Below the pieces are notes generated by a model that was not told the DNA's origin, did not search any database, and saw nothing but the letters and a program-made list of their open reading frames with translations. DNA of 64,000 nucleotides, taken from NCBI GenBank assembly GCA_030655075.1, contig JAURWE010000131.1, forward strand, positions 150,783 through 214,782, in the 5' to 3' direction. The position numbers were made by a program, and so were the translations under genes. Shown piece by piece: positions 59,792 through 64,000 of this stretch (positions within the stretch are counted from its first letter, which is position 1; each line of letters starts with the position of its first letter). The DNA comes from Pararhizobium sp. Its GTDB lineage: Bacteria; Pseudomonadota; Alphaproteobacteria; Rhizobiales; Rhizobiaceae.

Positions 59792-59808
59792 GTTGTCTTC
59801 GCAAACTG

Positions 59809-60687
59809 TCAGAGGCGGTCGAGATGGATCGTCACCCAGCCGTTGCGCCAGATCGTGCGCACATGGCGCAGGTGCTGGGCATTGTAGGCCGACAGAACTT
59901 TCCAGCGCTGGGCGGCCAGAATGCCCGACAGGATGACCGAGCCGCCGGGCGCCAGGTGCGCGGCAAGCTCGGGCGCCATGCGGATCAGCGGCCGCGCCAG
60001 AATGTTGGCAATGATCAGGTCGAAGGGTCCATGGCGGGCGAAGGCCGTCGAGTGGAACCCGGTGGCGGTCTCCAGCGTGATGCCGGTGGAAATGCCGTTG
60101 CGCCGGACGTTCTCGATCGCGACCCGCGTGGCGATCGGGTCGATGTCGGTCGCCAGAACCGGGATCGCCTTCAGCTTGCGCGCCGCAATCGCCAGCACAC
60201 CGCTGCCGGTGCCGACATCGAGCGCGTTGCGCACCCGGCGCGAGCGCATCACCGTTTCGATCACTTCAAGGCAACCAGCCGTCGTGCCGTGATGGCCGGT
60301 ACCAAAGGCCTGGCCCGCATCGATCTCGATGGCGATATCGCTGGCCCGCACCTTCTGCCGGTCGTGCGAGCCGTGGACGATGAAGCGCCCTGCCCGAACC
60401 GGGCTCAGCCCCTCCAGCGACTTGGCGATCCAGTCGACATCGGGAATGACCTCACGCTCGATGGTGCGGTCCGGAAAGATCGGCGCCAGCACTTCGGCGA
60501 AGCGTTCGCGCATCACCGCTTCCTCATCGAAATCGAGATAGAGCGAGGCCTCCCAGAGGTCGCGCTTCTCGTCCATTTCCATGGTGGCGATGGCGTAACC
60601 CTCATCCTCGAAGGCATCGCTCATGGCCGCAAGGGCGATATCCGCCTCGACTTCGCTGACGGTAATAAACAGGCGCAGATCGCTCAC
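59809..60687 (-). CDS. prmA: Ribosomal protein L11 methyltransferase
   Basis: SAM-dependent methyltransferase that trimethylates ribosomal protein L11. 292 residues: an N-terminal substrate-recognition domain (LRLFITVSEVEADIALAAMSDAF), a linker region with GQAFGTGHHGTTAGCLEVIE, and the Rossmann-like domain with ALDVGTGSGVLAIAARKL (motif I), ATDIDPIATRVAIENVR and LIIANILARPLI (the NILA motif). Downstream is a strong bidirectional terminator. Confidence 0.95.
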   Translation of the reverse strand: MSDLRLFITVSEVEADIALAAMSDAFEDEGYAIATMEMDEKRDLWEASLYLDFDEEAVMRERFAEVLAPIFPDRTIEREVIPDVDWIAKSLEGLSPVRAGRFIVHGSHDRQKVRASDIAIEIDAGQAFGTGHHGTTAGCLEVIETVMRSRRVRNALDVGTGSGVLAIAARKLKAIPVLATDIDPIATRVAIENVRRNGISTGITLETATGFHSTAFARHGPFDLIIANILARPLIRMAPELAAHLAPGGSVILSGILAAQRWKVLSAYNAQHLRHVRTIWRNGWVTIHLDRL

Positions 60688-60758
60688 ACATTCGGTCCTT
60701 GATTGTCGAGCGTTCGCCTAACATGTCCCATGCCCGAGGGCAAAGGCTGATCTTCGCC

Positions 60759-61358
60759 TCAACCCTTGATCAGGTTCTCCAGCTTCTTCACCGCCACATC
60801 AGGGTTTTCGCCATAAGCGATCGTGCCGGAAAACTGGCCGGTCTTGTCGAGCAGGAAGACCGAGGCCGTGTGGTCCATCGTGTAGTCGCCGGTTGGGTTT
60901 TTTTCGTCCAGCGGCACCTTCTTGGCATAGACCTTGAAACCCTTGATCATCTCGGCGACCTTGGCCGGATCGCCGGAAATGCCGGTGATGCGCTTGGACA
61001 CGTTGGAGACGTATTGCCCGAGGATCTCCGGCGTGTCGCGCTCGGGATCGACGCTGACGAAATAGGCCTGCAGCTTGCTGCCGTCAGGGTCGGTCATCTC
61101 CATCCAGCCGTTCAACTCGAACAGCGTCGTCGGGCAGACCTCCGGGCAATGGGTAAAGCCGAAGAACACCGCCGTCGGCTTGCCGATAAAGGCTTTCTCC
61201 GTGATCGGTTCACCGCTCTGCGACACCAGCTGGAACGGCACGCCGAATGGCCCGGCGGTCAGTGTCTGCTTGGAGGCCGACATGCTGTAGATCAGCCAGC
61301 CGAGCACGGCGGCGACGATGATAATGGCAACCCAGAGAATGATGCGAACTGTCTTCAT
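60759..61358 (-). CDS. SCO1/SenC-family copper chaperone
   Basis: Membrane-anchored thioredoxin-fold protein that helps deliver copper to cytochrome oxidase. 199 residues: one N-terminal helix (IILWVAIIIVAAVLGWLIY), then the redox/copper site FGFTHCPEVCPTTLFEL with Cys71 and Cys75, FVSVDPERDTPEIL, and a conserved His in YTMDHTASVFLLD. No cox genes are adjacent in this window. Confidence 0.93.
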   Translation of the reverse strand: MKTVRIILWVAIIIVAAVLGWLIYSMSASKQTLTAGPFGVPFQLVSQSGEPITEKAFIGKPTAVFFGFTHCPEVCPTTLFELNGWMEMTDPDGSKLQAYFVSVDPERDTPEILGQYVSNVSKRITGISGDPAKVAEMIKGFKVYAKKVPLDEKNPTGDYTMDHTASVFLLDKTGQFSGTIAYGENPDVAVKKLENLIKG

Positions 61359-61471
61359 GGCGTCTGTCCTGAAACGGGTACGGGCGGGATCGAAGCTTTA
61401 GCGCAGCAAAAGGCCGCCGCCAGCATAGCAAATTGCCGCATCCTCCTAGCATCCTTGGCCAAGATGCGCTG

Positions 61472-63634
61472 TCACGATCCCGCGATCAGCGCCAGCCATT
61501 CGTCCTCGTCCATGGTCTTGACGCCGAGCTCGGCGGCCTTCGCCAGCTTCGACCCGGCGCCGGGACCGGCAACGACGATATCGGTCTTCTTCGACACCGA
61601 GCCTGCAACCTTGGCGCCGAGGCTCTCGGCTTTTGCCTTGGCCTCGTCGCGGGTCATCTTTTCCAGCGAACCGGTGAAGACGACGGTGAGCCCCTCGACC
61701 GGACTGCCGCTGGTCGCCGGCGCCTCGACATCCTCGGGCGTCACCTCGTTCAGGAGGCGCGTCACGACCTCGATGTTGCGAGGTTCCTTGTAAAACTCGA
61801 CAATGGCACGGGCGACCACCTCGCCGATACCATCGACGCTGTTGAGCTCGTTCCAGGCATCGCCCGAAAAGCTTCCCGCCTCGGTCATGGCGCTGGAAAA
61901 GGCTGCATAGGAGCCATAGGTGCGGGCCATCAGCTTGGCGGTGGTCTCGCCGGCATGGCGGATGCCGAGCGCGTAGATGAAGCGGTTGAGCGCCACCGAG
62001 CGGCGGCCGTTGATCGCGTCGAACAGTTTCTTGACGCTGACCTTGCCGAAGCCGTCGATGTTTTCGAGCTTGGTCAGCGGCGACGCCGCCTGGCGCTGTT
62101 CCAGCGTGAAAATGTCGGGCGCCGTGCGGATCATCAGCGCCGGATCGTCGCTCTCGAAGAAGAAATCCACCTGCTTGGCGCCGAGCCCCTCGATGTCGAA
62201 GGCGTTGCGCGAAACGAAATGTTTCAGGTGCTCGATCGCCTGCGCCCGGCAGACGAAACCGCCGGTGCAGCGGGTCACCGAATCGAGCTTGCCGGTCTTC
62301 TCGTTGCGCTCCCGCACCGCATGGCTGCCGCAAACCGGGCATACCTTGGGAAACTCATAGCGCACCGCATCCCCCGACCGCTTCTCCATCACCACGTCGA
62401 GAACCTGCGGGATGACGTCGCCCGCCCGCTGCACGATGACCGTGTCGCCGACGCGGATATCGTGGTCGGGCTCGCGGATGCGCTCGCCGCTGTTGCCGAT
62501 GCCCTCGATATAGTCGGCATTGTGCAGCGTCGCATTGGTGACGACGACGCCGCCGACGGTGATCGGCGTCAGCCGCGCCACCGGCGTCAGCGCCCCGGTG
62601 CGGCCCACCTGGATCTCGATTTTTTCGACGATGGTAAAAGCCTGTTCGGCCGGAAACTTGTGCGCCGTCGCCCAGCGCGGGCTGCGCGAGCGGAAACCCA
62701 GCCGCGCCTGCAGGTCGAGCCGGTCGACCTTGTAGACGACGCCGTCGATATCATAGTCGAGATCCGGCCGCTCAAGCCCGATCTTGCGGTAATGGGCGAT
62801 GATCGTCTCGATCGAGGCAAAACGCTGCATCAGCGGATTGACCGGAAAACCCCAGCCCTCGAAGGCCTTGACCATGCCCAGCTGCGTGTCGGCCGGCATC
62901 TCCGACATCTCGCCCCAGGCATAGGCGAAGAACCGCAGTTTGCGTGTGGCCGTGACGGTGGGATCGAGCTGGCGCAGCGAGCCTGCAGCGGTGTTGCGCG
63001 GATTGACATAGGCCTGCTTGCCCTGCGCCACCATCTCGGCATTCAGCGCCAGAAAGTCGCTCTTGCCCATGTAAACCTCGCCGCGCACCTCGACCACGGC
63101 GGGAACGCCTGAGGGCAGCACCTGCGGGATGTCCTTGATGGTGCGGATATTGGCCGTGACATTCTCGCCGGTCGTGCCGTCGCCGCGTGTGGCCGCGCTC
63201 ACCAGCCGGCCGTTCTCGTAGCGCAGCGACATCGACAGGCCGTCGATCTTCGGCTCGGCGGTAAAGGCGATCGAATCATCCGGCGGCACGCCGAGGAAGC
63301 GATAGACCGAATGCACGAAATCACGCACGTCCTCGTCGGAAAACGTATTGTCGAGCGACAGCATCGGCCGCGCATGGGTGATCTGCTGGAAAATTGGTAG
63401 AGGTGCGGAACCGATCTTCTTTGACGGACTATCGTCGCGCACCAGTGCCGGAAACCGCGCCTCGATCGCCTCGTTGCGCCGCTTCAGCGCATCGTAATCC
63501 GCGTCCGAAATCGCCGGCTGGTCCTTGCCGTGATAGAGCTCGTCATTGCGCGCCAGTTCCTCCGCCAGCACCGCCAGATCAGCCGCTGCCTCCTCTTCAC
63601 TTAAGGTCTCGACGGGTGTGTTTTCGCTTCGCAT
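61472..63634 (-). CDS. ligA: NAD-dependent DNA ligase
   Basis: Seals nicks using NAD during replication and repair. 720 residues from the ATG at 63634, preceded by GAGGAGCGGCAG. Domains in order: Ia (NDELYHGKDQPAISDADYDALKRRNEA), adenylation with the nucleophile Lys129 in AEPKIDGLSMSLRYENG, the OB fold (TGALTPVARLTPITVGGVVVTNATLHN), a Cys4 zinc finger (CPVCGSHAV, then TRCTGGFVC), helix-hairpin-helix repeats and a C-terminal BRCT (VVFTGSLEKMTRDEAKAKAESLGAKV). A longer in-frame extension upstream runs through a palindromic repeat and is not coding. Confidence 0.97.
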   Translation of the reverse strand: MRSENTPVETLSEEEAAADLAVLAEELARNDELYHGKDQPAISDADYDALKRRNEAIEARFPALVRDDSPSKKIGSAPLPIFQQITHARPMLSLDNTFSDEDVRDFVHSVYRFLGVPPDDSIAFTAEPKIDGLSMSLRYENGRLVSAATRGDGTTGENVTANIRTIKDIPQVLPSGVPAVVEVRGEVYMGKSDFLALNAEMVAQGKQAYVNPRNTAAGSLRQLDPTVTATRKLRFFAYAWGEMSEMPADTQLGMVKAFEGWGFPVNPLMQRFASIETIIAHYRKIGLERPDLDYDIDGVVYKVDRLDLQARLGFRSRSPRWATAHKFPAEQAFTIVEKIEIQVGRTGALTPVARLTPITVGGVVVTNATLHNADYIEGIGNSGERIREPDHDIRVGDTVIVQRAGDVIPQVLDVVMEKRSGDAVRYEFPKVCPVCGSHAVRERNEKTGKLDSVTRCTGGFVCRAQAIEHLKHFVSRNAFDIEGLGAKQVDFFFESDDPALMIRTAPDIFTLEQRQAASPLTKLENIDGFGKVSVKKLFDAINGRRSVALNRFIYALGIRHAGETTAKLMARTYGSYAAFSSAMTEAGSFSGDAWNELNSVDGIGEVVARAIVEFYKEPRNIEVVTRLLNEVTPEDVEAPATSGSPVEGLTVVFTGSLEKMTRDEAKAKAESLGAKVAGSVSKKTDIVVAGPGAGSKLAKAAELGVKTMDEDEWLALIAGS

Positions 63635-63715
63635 CTGCCGCTCCTCGGTCTGATCCCGTGTTTTAGAGGAATTTGGAGGAATGGGAAGATGGATTTGGGC
63701 TGGATCCGTCTGTTC

Positions 63716-63816
63716 CTCCCCCTTGTGGAAGGGTGGCCCGAAGGGCCGGGAGGGGTTCTTTCTGCTTTCGTATTCGTGGCCAAGAACCCCTCCCCAACCC
63801 TCCCCACAAGGGGGAG
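63716..63816. repeat. RIME-like palindromic intergenic element
   Basis: Outer arms CTCCCCCTTGTGG (63716-63728) and CCACAAGGGGGAG (63804-63816) are exact reverse complements; inner words GGAGGGGTTCTT and AAGAACCCCTCC pair as well, and a GGCCC-GAA-GGGCC side hairpin sits in the left half. Size (about 101 bp) and make-up resemble the short mosaic repeats of rhizobial intergenic DNA. Confidence 0.7.
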
Positions 63817-63894
63817 GGAGCGACCTCTGCCGCCGCAAACACTGTCACCCACGCCCGGAAAATCCGCCGTGGTTTTCAAAGATCGAACTCGGCC

Positions 63895-63964
63895 GGGGCG
63901 CTGGAAAGTGCCTCTTAGAGTGTGTGATACTGTAGCGCCTTCCAGCGCCCCGTTCGGCTTTTTT
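63895..63964 (+). terminator. Terminator-like hairpin at the window end
   Basis: GGGGCGCTGGAA (63895-63906) and TTCCAGCGCCCC (63940-63951) form a perfect 12-bp stem with a 33-nt loop; GTTCGGC and six Ts (63959-63964) follow. No plus-strand gene precedes it in this window, so it may belong to a short RNA or a repeat. Confidence 0.5.
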
Positions 63965-64000
63965 GCCTGCGACCTCGGGTTCTCTGCGACGGATGTTGCC

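Larger units (their letters stand above)
63635..64000. other. Intergenic end of the window upstream of ligA
   Basis: 366 bp without a gene. It holds a RIME-like palindrome (63716-63816) and a strong plus-strand terminator-like hairpin (63895-63964). In many rhizobia recN lies next to ligA; it would begin beyond this window. Confidence 0.5.

Noticed and set aside
59496..59804. A 102-codon minus-strand frame across the candidate small RNA.
   Set aside because: It has no recognisable domain, crosses the strong bidirectional terminator and is better explained by the structured RNA on the other strand.
1..64000. CRISPR arrays, prophage, integrative elements, tRNA or rRNA genes.
   Set aside because: No regularly spaced repeats, integrase, transposase or tRNA-like cloverleaf other than the tmRNA acceptor piece was found on reading both strands.

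Overview
The window reads as chromosomal core DNA of an alphaproteobacterium of the order Hyphomicrobiales, most likely family Rhizobiaceae (Rhizobium/Agrobacterium/Neorhizobium type). This is inferred from high GC content, a circularly permuted two-piece tmRNA, an alpha-type SspB beside it, rhizobial gene order (miaA, serB, degP, hflC-hflK, folA, thyA), and short palindromic intergenic elements. No rRNA, ordinary tRNA, CRISPR array, transposase or integrase was seen.

Layout. 0.1-10.5 kb: an NmrA/QorB-like reductase, pdxJ, a MerR-LuxR type regulator, a RecD-like helicase, an AbrB-type membrane protein, a cobalt-type nitrile hydratase operon (nthA-nthB-activator), a DUF4239 membrane protein, a LysE exporter behind a perfect 12-bp palindrome, an aldo/keto reductase and a secreted Sel1-like protein. 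10.7-13.3 kb: ilvI-ilvH behind a leader region that encodes a Leu/Ile/Val-rich leader peptide followed by an intrinsic terminator (attenuator). 13.4-25.6 kb: a HerA-like ATPase, miaA and serB head to head, then the minus-strand block thyA, gst, folA, hflK, hflC, DUF2065, ACT protein, degP; ssrA (tmRNA) and sspB follow in the other direction, so the tag and the adaptor that delivers tagged proteins to ClpXP are neighbours. 25.6-40.5 kb: a very large AsmA protein, an FAD-linked D-lactate dehydrogenase-like enzyme, an RND efflux pair, a UvrD/PcrA helicase, a DUF559 gene bracketed by two ~180-bp direct repeats, and a divergent HxlR/SDR pair.

40.5-64 kb: a GAF-PAS-GGDEF-EAL protein, a soluble FtsK, a DUF2778 (Tlde1-like) L,D-transpeptidase-fold protein, CreA, then the most unusual locus: four tandem paralogues of a small exported protein with repeated YYxG motifs. 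Each has its own ECF-sigma-like promoter (G(A/C)AAC, 16-17 nt, CGT) and its own intrinsic terminator. Then come pncA, a cheW-mcp pair whose receptor ends in NWEEF, panC-panB, azlC-azlD, an M24 aminopeptidase, a candidate structured small RNA with two anti-Shine-Dalgarno loops, prmA, a SCO copper chaperone and ligA.

The best candidates for new biology are (1) the YYxG paralogue array with shared stress-type promoters, (2) the apparently leaderless branched-chain amino acid attenuator of ilvIH, (3) the anti-SD small RNA near 59.7 kb, and (4) the DUF559 gene between direct repeats. All coordinates and motifs come from reading the sequence; family names are by recognition without database search.
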